NCBI GenBank assembly: GCA_016714795.1
Contig: JADKCA010000006.1
Coordinates: forward strand, 62,001-126,000
DNA length: 64,000 nt
From: Sphingomonadales bacterium
GTDB lineage: Bacteria > Pseudomonadota > Alphaproteobacteria > Sphingomonadales > Sphingomonadaceae
Direction: 5' to 3'
The position numbers and the translations under genes are program-made. Shown in pieces: positions 33,468-41,780 of this stretch (positions are counted from its first letter, which is position 1; each line of letters opens with the position of its first letter). The notes beneath the pieces were generated by a model. It was not told the origin of the DNA and did no database searches. It worked only from the letters and a program-made list of their open reading frames with translations.

Positions 33468-34304
33468 TTACCTCTTCTTCCGAGCGTGGCGCGAACGGAT
33501 GATCATCTTGTCCGTCGCCTTGTTGTTGCGGGTGCGGGCGCCCTTGGTCGGCTTGCCCCACGGAGTCACCGGATGACGGCCACCGGAGGTGCGGCCTTCA
33601 CCACCACCATGCGGGTGATCGACCGGGTTCTTGGCGACACCACGGGTCAGCGGACGGCGGCCCAGCCAGCGGTTGCGGCCAGCCTTGGCAAGGTTGGTGT
33701 TGCCATTGTCCGGGTTGGACACGGCACCAACAGTGCCCATGCAATCCGAACGCAGGTAACGCTGTTCGCCCGAGTTGAGGCGGACGATCACCATCCCGCG
33801 GTCACGACCGACGAGCTGGACATAAGTACCGGCAGAGCGGGCGATCTGGCCGCCCTTGCCCGGCTTCATCTCCACATTGTGGATGATGGTGCCAACCGGC
33901 ATCTGGCCCAGTTCCATCGCGTTGCCCGGCTTCACGTCGGTCTTCTTGCCCGCGACAACCTTGTCACCGGGGGCCAGACGCTGCGGCGCCAGGATATAGG
34001 CCTGTTCACCGTCATCATATTTGATGAGCGCGATGAACGCCGTGCGGTTGGGATCATATTCCAGCCGCTCGACCGTCGCGGGCATGTCCCACTTGCGACG
34101 CTTGAAGTCGATGATGCGGTAGCGCTGCTTGTGACCACCGGCGATCCCGCGAGACGTGACGTGGCCCTTGTTGTTGCGGCCACCCGTCTTGCGTTTGCCT
34201 TCGGTCAGCGCCTTCACCGGCTTGCCCTTGTGCAGGGCAGACCGGTCAACCAGAATCAGGCCGCGACGGCCCGGGCTGGTCGGGTTGTAGTTCTTCAATG
34301 CCAT
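33468..34304 (-). CDS. rplB: 50S ribosomal protein L2
   Basis: L2, 278 residues, one of the most conserved proteins of the peptidyl-transferase region. It shows MALKNYNPTSPGRRGLILVD, the conserved DHPHGGGEGRTSGGRHPVTP, and a basic C terminus. Confidence 0.98.
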   Translation of the reverse strand: MALKNYNPTSPGRRGLILVDRSALHKGKPVKALTEGKRKTGGRNNKGHVTSRGIAGGHKQRYRIIDFKRRKWDMPATVERLEYDPNRTAFIALIKYDDGEQAYILAPQRLAPGDKVVAGKKTDVKPGNAMELGQMPVGTIIHNVEMKPGKGGQIARSAGTYVQLVGRDRGMVIVRLNSGEQRYLRSDCMGTVGAVSNPDNGNTNLAKAGRNRWLGRRPLTRGVAKNPVDHPHGGGEGRTSGGRHPVTPWGKPTKGARTRNNKATDKMIIRSRHARKKR

Positions 34305-34308
34305 CGTG

Positions 34309-34617
34309 TCAGACTCCCGTCGTCACGTCGATCGAGCTGCCTTCGGCAAGCGTCACGATCGCTTTCTTGAAGTCCGAACGCTTGTAGGGCTTGCCCTTCC
34401 AGCGCTTGGTCTTGCCCTTTTGGTTCAGGGTGTTGACCGCGGTGACCTTCACGTTGAACAGCGCCTCAACCGCAGCCTTGATTTCAGGCTTGGTCGCGTC
34501 ACCGGCCACGCGGAACACAACAGCGTTGTGTTCAGAAGCCATAGTGGACTTTTCAGTGATGTGCGGCGCACGAACCACGTCATACTGACGCAGGGTGGCG
34601 ATTCCATTGTTAGCCAT
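34309..34617 (-). CDS. rplW: 50S ribosomal protein L23
   Basis: L23, 102 residues, at the tunnel exit. It contains VVRAPHITEKSTMASEHNAV and VNTLNQKGKTKRWKGKPYKR. It overlaps the rplD stop by eight bases. Confidence 0.96.
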   Translation of the reverse strand: MANNGIATLRQYDVVRAPHITEKSTMASEHNAVVFRVAGDATKPEIKAAVEALFNVKVTAVNTLNQKGKTKRWKGKPYKRSDFKKAIVTLAEGSSIDVTTGV

Positions 34618-35236
34618 TGAGACGCGCCTCCAGCTGTTCGACGCCCGCGCGGGTGAGCACCAGCGTTTCGGCCTTCACGATGTCATAGACGTTGGCACCA
34701 ATCGCAGGCAGCGCATCAACGCCGATCAGGTTGGACGCGGCGAGCGCGAAGCTCTGTTCCACCTGTGCGCCGTCGATCACCAGCGTGCGATGGCCCAGAC
34801 CCAGCTTGGCGAGCGATGCCGCCAGAACCTTGGTCTTGCCGTTTTCAACCGCCAGATTGTCCATCACGATCAGGCTGCCATTGGCAATCTTGTCGGACAG
34901 GGCCATTTTCAGGCCGAGCGTGCGGATCTTCTTGTTCAGCGACGGGTTGAAATCACGCACACGCGGACCATGAGCCTTGCCGCCGCCTACGAAGTTCGGC
35001 GCACGACGGTTGCCGTGACGGGCGGTGCCGCCACCCTTCTGGTTGCCGAACTTCTTGCCGGTGCGCGCCACATCTGAGCGCTCACGAGCACCACGCGCGG
35101 TGGCGCGACGCTTTTCAAGCTGCCAGGTGATGACGCGGTGCAGGATGTCGGCACGGGCTTCAACGCCGAAAATTTCGTCGTTCAGCTCGATGTCGCCATT
35201 TTCCTTGGCGTCGAGGGTTTGAACCTTGACCTTCAT
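34610..35236 (-). CDS. rplD: 50S ribosomal protein L4
   Basis: L4, 208 residues. The tunnel loop GKKFGNQKGGGTARHGNRRA and the globular part MALSDKIANGSLIVMDNLAV are seen. The S10 leader-binding role of L4 is known for gammaproteobacteria only. Confidence 0.96.
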   Translation of the reverse strand: MKVKVQTLDAKENGDIELNDEIFGVEARADILHRVITWQLEKRRATARGARERSDVARTGKKFGNQKGGGTARHGNRRAPNFVGGGKAHGPRVRDFNPSLNKKIRTLGLKMALSDKIANGSLIVMDNLAVENGKTKVLAASLAKLGLGHRTLVIDGAQVEQSFALAASNLIGVDALPAIGANVYDIVKAETLVLTRAGVEQLEARLNG

Positions 35237-35239
35237 GGA

Positions 35240-36001
35240 TCAGCCCTCCTGGTTTTCGGTTGCGGGAGCGTCAGCTTCCGGCGCTTCAACTGCGGGCGCT
35301 TCTTCAGCAACCGGAGCCGGAGCAGCCGCAGACTTGACGGCAGCGGGATAGGGTACGTCTGCCGGGCGGGCGACCTTGACGGCATCCGTCACAGTCAACC
35401 AGGTGCCCTTGGAGCCGGGGACCGAGCCCTTGATGAACAGCAGGCCGCGCTCTTCGTCAGCCAGAACCACTTCAAGGTTCTGCTGCGTGCGCTCACGATC
35501 ACCCATGTGACCGGCCATCTTCTTGTTCTTGAAGGTCTTGCCCGGGTCCTGACGGTTACCGGTCGAACCGTGCGAACGGTGCGAGACGGACACGCCGTGG
35601 GTGGCGCGCAGACCGCCGAAGTTCCAGCGCTTCATGGCACCGGCAAAGCCCTTGCCCTGCGTGTGCCCGGCGACATCGACCAGTTGCCCGGCGATGAAGT
35701 GAGACGCGGAAATTTCCGCACCCACATCCACCAACGCATCTTCAGCCACGCGGAATTCGACGAGCTGAGCCTTGGGCTCGACTTCGGCTTTCGCAAAGTG
35801 GCCGCGCTGCGGCTTGGCAACATTCTTGGCTTTGGCAGCCCCCGCACCGAGCTGGAGCGCGACGTAACCGTCACGATCCGCTGTCTTGTGCGAGACCACC
35901 TGGCAATTTTCCAGCGAAAGAACGGTAACGGGAACATGGCGGCCATCTTCATTGAAGATGCGTGTCATCCCGACCTTCTTCGCGATCACGCCAGTGCGCA
36001 T
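35240..36001 (-). CDS. rplC: 50S ribosomal protein L3 with low-complexity C-terminal tail
   Basis: L3, 253 residues. MRTGVIAKKVGMTRIFNEDG and HGVSVSHRSHGSTGNRQDPG identify it. The last 35-45 residues are rich in Ala, Pro and Glu and are not part of the ribosomal fold. Similar tails occur in other sphingomonads. A 185-base gap with no gene separates it from rpsJ. Confidence 0.96.
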   Translation of the reverse strand: MRTGVIAKKVGMTRIFNEDGRHVPVTVLSLENCQVVSHKTADRDGYVALQLGAGAAKAKNVAKPQRGHFAKAEVEPKAQLVEFRVAEDALVDVGAEISASHFIAGQLVDVAGHTQGKGFAGAMKRWNFGGLRATHGVSVSHRSHGSTGNRQDPGKTFKNKKMAGHMGDRERTQQNLEVVLADEERGLLFIKGSVPGSKGTWLTVTDAVKVARPADVPYPAAVKSAAAPAPVAEEAPAVEAPEADAPATENQEG

Positions 36002-36186
36002 GATCTGCTTACTCCCTTATTACAGAGGCCCACGGAGACCCATTCCCCGCGGGCGTGCTGTTCAACCAAATTTTTCAGTCTGGCCCCGTCTGGGCTGGCT
36101 TCCGGCCATTTCAGGCCAGAAAGACGGGGGACTCAGACCCGGACAAGTCCGGCGGTATCCCGAATCTCTTGAAGAGATGCGCGGCC
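36002..36186. other. Long non-coding gap within the S10 operon
   Basis: The 185 bases between rpsJ and rplC hold no gene. A short palindrome (CCGGAC / GTCCGG) and a GGCC-rich stretch are present, but no clear terminator or promoter. Genes in this operon are otherwise spaced by 0-40 bases, so it may hold an internal promoter or a regulatory leader. Confidence 0.5.
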
Positions 36187-36498
36187 TTAGGCCAGTTTGA
36201 TTTCAACATCAACCCCGGAAGCGAGGTCAAGCTTCATCAATGCATCAACAGTCTGGGGAGTCGGCTGCACGATGTCGAGCAGGCGCTTGTAGGTGCGGAC
36301 TTCGAACTGTTCACGGGACTTTTTGTCAACGTGGGGACCACGGTTGACCGTGAACTTTTCGATGCGCGTCGGCAGAGGAATGGGGCCCCGGATCAAAGCG
36401 CCGGTGCGCTTGGCGGTGTCAGCGATGTCGCCAGTGGCCTGGTCGAGCACGCGATGGTCGAACGCCTTCAGGCGAATGCGGATATTCTGGGTTTCCAT
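36187..36498 (-). CDS. rpsJ: 30S ribosomal protein S10
   Basis: S10, 103 residues, begins METQNIRIRLKAFDHRVLDQ at ATG 36498. RTGALIRGPIPLPTRIEKFT and TVDALMKLDLASGVDVEIKL are conserved. Val57 next to the tigecycline-related loop is retained. It also acts in NusB-NusE antitermination as NusE. It is preceded by a terminator-like element after tuf. Confidence 0.97.
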   Translation of the reverse strand: METQNIRIRLKAFDHRVLDQATGDIADTAKRTGALIRGPIPLPTRIEKFTVNRGPHVDKKSREQFEVRTYKRLLDIVQPTPQTVDALMKLDLASGVDVEIKLA

Positions 36499-36520
36499 GT
36501 CCGTTACCGATGAGAAAGAG

Positions 36521-36563
36521 CAAAACAAAAGGAACCGCCCGGCCCCTTGCGGGAACCGGGCGG
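36521..36563 (-). terminator. Terminator-like stem after tuf
   Basis: On the minus strand, 8-base-pair stem CCGCCCGG / CCGGGCGG is followed by TTCCTTTTGTTTTGC. It stands 15 bases after the tuf stop and before rpsJ, so it may separate the str unit from the S10 unit. Confidence 0.65.
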
Positions 36564-36577
36564 TCGAGAGGCTTATA

Positions 36578-37768
36578 TTACTTCAGGATCGAAGCCACAA
36601 CGCCGGCGCCGACCGTGCGGCCGCCTTCGCGGATGGCGAAACGCAGACCCTGGTCCATCGCGATCGGGGCGATGAGCTTGACGGTCAGCTGGACGTTGTC
36701 GCCCGGCATCACCATTTCCGTGCCTTCCGGCAGAACCACTTCGCCCGTCACGTCGGTCGTGCGGAAGTAGAACTGCGGACGATAGTTGGCGAAGAACGGC
36801 GTGTGACGACCGCCTTCATCCTTCGACAGGACGTAGATTTCCGACGTGAAGTCGGTGTGCGGCGTGATCGAACCCGGCTTGGCCAGAACCTGACCACGTT
36901 CCACGTCTTCACGCTTGGTGCCGCGCAGCAGCGCACCGATATTGTCGCCGGCTTCACCGCGATCAAGCAGCTTGCGGAACATTTCGACGCCGGTGCAAAC
37001 CGTCTTCACAGTGTCCTTCAGGCCGACGATTTCGACTTCGTCGCCCACGTTGATCACGCCGGTTTCGACGCGACCGGTGACAACCGTACCACGACCCGAG
37101 ATCGAGAACACGTCTTCGATCGGCATCAGGAAGGTCTTGTCGAGCGGACGTTCCGGCTGCGGAATCCATTCGTCAACTGCAGCCATCAGCTTCAGGATCG
37201 CGTCGCGACCGATTTCGCTGTTCGAATCTTCAAGAGCGGCCAGAGCCGAACCCGCGATGATCGGAATATTGTCGCCGTCGAAATCGCGCTTGGACAGTTC
37301 TTCGCGGATTTCCAGCTCAACCAGTTCGAGCAGTTCGGGATCGTCAACCTGGTCAACCTTGTTGAGGAAGACGACCATGGTCGGCACGCCGACCTGCTTG
37401 GCGAGCAGGATGTGTTCCTTGGTCTGCGGCATCGGGCCGTCAGCGGCGGAGACGACGAGGATCGCGCCGTCCATCTGTGCGGCACCCGTGATCATGTTCT
37501 TCACATAGTCAGCGTGGCCGGGGCAATCGACGTGCGCATAGTGACGCGCAGCGGTTTCATATTCGACGTGTGCGGTCGAAATGGTGATGCCGCGTTCGCG
37601 CTCTTCCGGCGCCTTGTCGATGTTGGCATAGTCCACGAAGGTCGCGCCGCCGGTTTCGGCGAGCACCTTGGTGATGGCAGCGGTCAGAGACGTCTTGCCA
37701 TGGTCGACGTGACCGATGGTGCCGATGTTGCAGTGCGGCTTGTTCCGCTCGAATTTAGCCTTGGCCAT
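36578..37768 (-). CDS. tuf: Elongation factor Tu
   Basis: EF-Tu, 396 residues, delivers aminoacyl-tRNA to the ribosome. GTPase motifs are GHVDHGKTSLT, DCPGHADY and NKVDQVDD. The later domains have GRGTVVTGRVETGVINVGDE and the C-terminal FAIREGGRTVGAGVVASIL. It lies 101 bases after fusA, with a hairpin in the gap. Confidence 0.98.
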   Translation of the reverse strand: MAKAKFERNKPHCNIGTIGHVDHGKTSLTAAITKVLAETGGATFVDYANIDKAPEERERGITISTAHVEYETAARHYAHVDCPGHADYVKNMITGAAQMDGAILVVSAADGPMPQTKEHILLAKQVGVPTMVVFLNKVDQVDDPELLELVELEIREELSKRDFDGDNIPIIAGSALAALEDSNSEIGRDAILKLMAAVDEWIPQPERPLDKTFLMPIEDVFSISGRGTVVTGRVETGVINVGDEVEIVGLKDTVKTVCTGVEMFRKLLDRGEAGDNIGALLRGTKREDVERGQVLAKPGSITPHTDFTSEIYVLSKDEGGRHTPFFANYRPQFYFRTTDVTGEVVLPEGTEMVMPGDNVQLTVKLIAPIAMDQGLRFAIREGGRTVGAGVVASILK

Positions 37769-37824
37769 TGTTCAAAACCTCATTTTCGAATGTTTGTCGT
37801 TCAGTCCGGGATTCGTTCGGGAAC

Positions 37825-37846
37825 GGGCGCCTGCTGAATCAGGCGC
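37825..37846. repeat. Hairpin between fusA and tuf
   Basis: A perfect 8-base-pair inverted repeat (GGCGCCTG / CAGGCGCC) with a six-base loop. No T run follows on the minus strand, so it is not a simple terminator; mRNA processing or stability is possible. Confidence 0.6.
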
Positions 37847-37869
37847 CGCCCTTAATCCTTCTTTTCAGA

Positions 37870-39945
37870 TCAGGCAAGCTTTGCCTTCACCTCTTCCGCC
37901 ACGTTCGCCGGCACCTCGTCATAATGCGAGAACTGCATCGTGTACTGCGCACGCCCCTGGGTGAACGAACGCAGCTGGTTCACATAGCCGAACATGTTGG
38001 CGAGCGGCACCATGGCTTCCACGACCTGCGCGTTGCCGCGTGTGTCCGTGCCCTGGATCTGCCCGCGCCGGGAATTCATGTCGCCGATGACATCACCCAT
38101 GAAATCTTCGGGGGTGACGACTTCGACCTTCATGATCGGTTCGAGCAGCTTGATGCCGGCCTTCTGGGCTGCTTCACGCATGGCAGCGCGGGCGCAGATT
38201 TCGAAGGCGAGAGCCGAGGAGTCGACGTCATGATACGCGCCATCATAGAGGCGGATCTCGAAATCGATGATCGGGAAGCCGATGAGCGATCCGCTTTCGG
38301 CGGTTTCGCGCATACCCTTTTCAACCGAAGGGATATATTCCTTCGGGATGTTGCCGCCCTTGATCTCGTCATGGAAGATGATGCCGGAACCGCGCTCGCC
38401 CGGTTCGACCGTGAACTTCACGCGGCCGAACTGACCCGAACCACCCGACTGCTTCTTGTGGGTGTAGTCGATGTCCACCTTCTTCGCGAGATATTCGCGA
38501 TAGGCCACCTGCGGCGCGCCGACATTGGCTTCCACCTTGAATTCGCGCTTCATGCGATCGACGAGGATTTCGAGGTGAAGTTCACCCATGCCCTTGATGA
38601 TCGTCTGGCCCGATTCATGGTCCGACGTGACGCGGAAGGACGGATCTTCGCGCGCGAGACGATTGAGCGCGAGGCCCATCTTTTCCTGGTCGGCCTTGGT
38701 CTTGGGTTCCACGGCAACCTCGATCACGGGATCGGGGAATTCCATGCGTTCCAGAATGATCGGCGATCCGATGGCGCACAGCGTGTCACCGGTCGTCGTG
38801 TCCTTGAGACCGGCCAGAGCGACGATGTCGCCCGCATAAGCCACCTGGATGTCTTCGCGGTCATTGGCATGCATGAGCAGCATGCGGCCAACCTTTTCCT
38901 TCTTGTCCTTCACCGAATTCAGAACCTGAGACGCGGTTTCGAGCTTGCCCGAATAGATGCGGGCGAAGGTGAGCGTGCCCACGAACGGATCGTTCATGAT
39001 CTTGAACGCCAGCGCCGAGAAGGCGGCATCGTCTGACGGCGGACGCGTGTCCGGCGTAACGCCGTCCAGCTTCAGGCCTTCAACATCGGGAATGTCGAGC
39101 GGCGACGGCAGATAGTCGATGACTGCATCCAGCAGCGGCTGAACGCCCTTGTTCTTGAACGCCGAGCCACACAGGACGGGAACGAACGAGAAGTTCAGCG
39201 TGCCCTTGCGGATCAGCTTCTTGATGGTCGCCACATCGGGCTCATTGCCTTCAAGATAGGCTTCCATCACGTCATCGTCCTGTTCGACGACCATTTCGAT
39301 CAGTTCGCTCCGCAAAGCAGCGCACTTGTCGGCCATGTCGGCAGGAATGTCCTGATATTCGAACTTCGCACCCAGCGATTCGTCGAGCCAGATGATCGCG
39401 CGGTTTTCGACCAGATCGACCAGGCCCTTGAGCTGGCTTTCAATGCCAACCGGCGTGTAGAGCACGAGCGGACGCGCGCCGAGGCGGTCCTTGATCATGT
39501 CCACGCACATTTCGAAATTCGCACCGGTGCGGTCGAGCTTGTTGACGAAGCACATGCGCGGCACATGATACTTCTCAGCCTGACGCCACACGGTTTCGGA
39601 CTGCGGTTCCACACCCGCGACGCCATCGAAGCAGGCAACCGCGCCATCGAGCACGCGCAGCGAGCGTTCGACTTCAATCGTGAAGTCGACGTGGCCGGGG
39701 GTGTCGATGATGTTGAGGCGGTGATCATTCCAGAAGCAGGTGGTGGCAGCAGACGTGATCGTGATGCCGCGTTCCTGTTCCTGTTCCATCCAGTCCATCG
39801 TGGCGGTGCCTTCATGCACTTCGCCGATCTTGTAGGACTTGCCGGTGTAATAGAGGATGCGCTCGGTCGTCGTGGTCTTGCCAGCGTCGATGTGCGCCAT
39901 GATACCGATGTTACGGTATTTTTCGAGGGGATGGCTGCGGGCCAT
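37870..39945 (-). CDS. fusA: Elongation factor G
   Basis: EF-G, 691 residues, catalyses translocation and ribosome recycling. The G domain has MAHIDAGKTTTTERILYYTG, DTPGHVDFT and NKLDRTGANF. Later parts include HKKQSGGSGQFGRVKF and the C-terminal NMFGYVNQLRSFTQGRAQYT. Start ATG 39945 (MARSHPLEKYRNIGI) was chosen because the 16 codons upstream do not belong to the family. Confidence 0.98.
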   Translation of the reverse strand: MARSHPLEKYRNIGIMAHIDAGKTTTTERILYYTGKSYKIGEVHEGTATMDWMEQEQERGITITSAATTCFWNDHRLNIIDTPGHVDFTIEVERSLRVLDGAVACFDGVAGVEPQSETVWRQAEKYHVPRMCFVNKLDRTGANFEMCVDMIKDRLGARPLVLYTPVGIESQLKGLVDLVENRAIIWLDESLGAKFEYQDIPADMADKCAALRSELIEMVVEQDDDVMEAYLEGNEPDVATIKKLIRKGTLNFSFVPVLCGSAFKNKGVQPLLDAVIDYLPSPLDIPDVEGLKLDGVTPDTRPPSDDAAFSALAFKIMNDPFVGTLTFARIYSGKLETASQVLNSVKDKKEKVGRMLLMHANDREDIQVAYAGDIVALAGLKDTTTGDTLCAIGSPIILERMEFPDPVIEVAVEPKTKADQEKMGLALNRLAREDPSFRVTSDHESGQTIIKGMGELHLEILVDRMKREFKVEANVGAPQVAYREYLAKKVDIDYTHKKQSGGSGQFGRVKFTVEPGERGSGIIFHDEIKGGNIPKEYIPSVEKGMRETAESGSLIGFPIIDFEIRLYDGAYHDVDSSALAFEICARAAMREAAQKAGIKLLEPIMKVEVVTPEDFMGDVIGDMNSRRGQIQGTDTRGNAQVVEAMVPLANMFGYVNQLRSFTQGRAQYTMQFSHYDEVPANVAEEVKAKLA

Positions 39946-40005
39946 TGCTTTGACTCCAACGGAGGAAGGGAGCGCAGCCGGTGCGCTCCCCATGTTACAC
40001 TGTGA

Positions 40006-40476
40006 TTACCAGCGGTAGTGCGAGAACGCCCGGTTCGCTTCGGCCATGCGGTGCGTGTCTTCGCGCTTCTTGACGGCGCTGCCACGATTCTGGGCAGCAT
40101 CCATCAGTTCGGCAGACAGGCGAGCCGACATGGTCTTTTCGCTGCGGTTACGCGCGGCCGAGATCAGCCAACGGATGGCCAGAGCCTGCGCACGTTCGGC
40201 GCGGACTTCAACCGGCACCTGATAGGTGGCACCACCCACACGCCGCGAGCGGACTTCGATGCCCGGCTTCACATTGTTGAGCGCGTCATGGAACACGCCG
40301 AGCGGTTCCTTCTTGGCTTTGGTTTCGATGGTTTCGAGCGCACCGTAAACGATGAGTTCGGCCACCGACTTCTTGCCGTCAAGCATGACGGAATTCATGA
40401 ATTTCGAAAGAACCTCATCACCAAATTTGGGATCAGGCAGGATCACCCGCTTCTCGGGACGACGACGACGAGCCAT
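40006..40476 (-). CDS. rpsG: 30S ribosomal protein S7
   Basis: S7, 156 residues, begins MARRRRPEKRVILPDPKFGD at ATG 40476. SRRVGGATYQVPVEVRAERA and KKREDTHRMAEANRAFSHYR confirm it. It nucleates assembly of the 30S head. Confidence 0.98.
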   Translation of the reverse strand: MARRRRPEKRVILPDPKFGDEVLSKFMNSVMLDGKKSVAELIVYGALETIETKAKKEPLGVFHDALNNVKPGIEVRSRRVGGATYQVPVEVRAERAQALAIRWLISAARNRSEKTMSARLSAELMDAAQNRGSAVKKREDTHRMAEANRAFSHYRW

Positions 40477-40496
40477 TCTCGTATTCCTTATATCGC

Positions 40497-40549
40497 ACTC
40501 CGGCGAGGGCCGGAGTCCTGTAACCATTCACAGTCCGGCCGAGGCCGGA
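40497..40549. repeat. Two tandem palindromes between rpsL and rpsG
   Basis: The first is ACTCCGGC / GCCGGAGT with a GAGG loop (40497-40516). The second is TCCGGCC / GGCCGGA with a two-base loop (40534-40549). No T run follows either. They recall the palindromes at 27329. Confidence 0.7.
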
Positions 40550-40562
40550 ACACGGCAAAGCC

Positions 40563-40934
40563 TTACTTCGGACGCTTGGCGCCGTACTTCGAACGGCTCT
40601 GCTTGCGGTCCTTCACACCCTGCGTATCGAGCACGCCGCGCAGGACGTGGTAACGCACACCGGGAAGATCGCGCACACGGCCGCCGCGGATCAGCACAAC
40701 GCTGTGTTCCTGGAGGTTGTGGCCTTCGCCTGGGATGTAGCTGATGACTTCGCGCTGGTTGGACAGACGAATCTTGGCAACCTTGCGAAGCGCCGAGTTC
40801 GGCTTCTTCGGGGTCGTCGTGTAAACGCGTGTGCAAACGCCGCGCTTCTGCGGGTTCTTGTCCATCGCGGGGACTTTGGATTTCGCCTTCTGAGGCGTCC
40901 GGCCCTTGCGGACCAGCTGATTGATCGTTGGCAT
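40563..40934 (-). CDS. rpsL: 30S ribosomal protein S12, Arg at position 88
   Basis: S12, 123 residues, is part of the decoding centre. MPTINQLVRKGRTPQKAKSK, TTPKKPNSALRKVAKIRLS and SVVLIRGGRVRDLPGVRYH identify it. Lys43 is kept, but residue 88, a lysine in E. coli (GGRVKDLPG), is arginine here, encoded by CGC at 40671-40673. K88R is a well-known streptomycin-resistance change in several bacteria, so natural resistance is predicted. It is the first gene of the str operon. Confidence 0.97.
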   Translation of the reverse strand: MPTINQLVRKGRTPQKAKSKVPAMDKNPQKRGVCTRVYTTTPKKPNSALRKVAKIRLSNQREVISYIPGEGHNLQEHSVVLIRGGRVRDLPGVRYHVLRGVLDTQGVKDRKQSRSKYGAKRPK

Positions 40935-41126
40935 GAAGCCTTCACCTTATCTTTGAAGTTACTCTGCCGGTGCCGGAGGTGCCACAAAGCACAAACGGCC
41001 CGCGCGAATCGCAAAGCGATCCCCGAAGGCCCACCCACACAAGCATTGTTCAAGCTCTATGTGATGCCTGATTTCTGCGGATTTGCGGGCTAACACCCGG
41101 AAAGTCGTATCCGTCAGGCGAGCGGG

Positions 41127-41155
41127 CCATTAGCGGGGCGGAAGAGAAAGGTCAA
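41127..41155 (-). promoter_or_regulatory. Possible promoter of the str operon
   Basis: On the minus strand TTGACC, 17 bases, TAATGG lies about 190 bases upstream of rpsL. The -10 box is only a partial match. This is a guess from pattern and distance. Confidence 0.3.
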
Positions 41156-41177
41156 GGCAAGCATGGCGCATCCGCGC

Positions 41178-41717
41178 CTATTCCAGCGGCTCGCCCGCCT
41201 GTTCGCTGACCAGCTTGAAGCCCTCATCTGGCCGCACCCAGCGGATGGCGATGGGATCACTGACGGCAGGCATACCACCAATTGATGTCAACACGACAAC
41301 CAATTTGAGCCCGGCAGGATATGAGGAGCAGACTTCATTCTCATACATGATCCCAAGGCGCTCCTTTTGCCACTGCCGCCACGACCTTGCTTCTTCCTCC
41401 GTAGCCGCCGCGCCCGCGATAACGAAGCTCGCCCTTGCCAAAGCGACATCTTCGTTCATGTGGCACATGGACTGGCCGCGCAGGGTGACCTTTGTGCGCG
41501 AATGGACCACAACTTGGGGCTGTTTGCTGATTACAAACTGATCAACGGACATGATCGAACCATCCGGCTGACGCACATATGTCGCCATGCCCTCGCAGGT
41601 CTTGGACGACTCATCGGGCTGAGCGCATTCGATAAAGCCCTTCGCAGACAGCGAAACCGGGTCCACGCCCCCGGAACCTGATGCTGCAAAAGCAAGTATC
41701 ACACTCAAACCAGCCAT
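41178..41717 (-). CDS. Secreted protein of unknown function
   Basis: A 179-residue protein that I do not recognise. It starts at ATG 41717 with a good GGAGG site seven bases upstream. The N terminus MAGLSVILAFAASGSGG is a probable signal peptide. Four cysteines are present. An ALARASFVIAGAAATEEEA segment is Ala-rich and EARSWRQWQKERLGIMYENE is charged. It lies just downstream of the next gene, another secreted protein on the same strand. Confidence 0.7.
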   Translation of the reverse strand: MAGLSVILAFAASGSGGVDPVSLSAKGFIECAQPDESSKTCEGMATYVRQPDGSIMSVDQFVISKQPQVVVHSRTKVTLRGQSMCHMNEDVALARASFVIAGAAATEEEARSWRQWQKERLGIMYENEVCSSYPAGLKLVVVLTSIGGMPAVSDPIAIRWVRPDEGFKLVSEQAGEPLE

Positions 41718-41780
41718 GATGTCCTCCAAATTCAAGACGTCTTGAAGATGAAGGCCGCACGTTAAGAATTGATTTCTCCG

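Noticed and set aside
36002..36186. A small gene between rpsJ and rplC
   Set aside because: No frame with a start, ribosome site and plausible composition was found.
37825..37846. Hairpin after fusA as a rho-independent terminator
   Set aside because: The stem is good but no T run follows on the minus strand, and tuf is in the same direction.
36293..39036. Long plus-strand open frames opposite tuf and fusA
   Set aside because: Both lie wholly in antisense of highly conserved genes, and their composition is typical of shadow frames.
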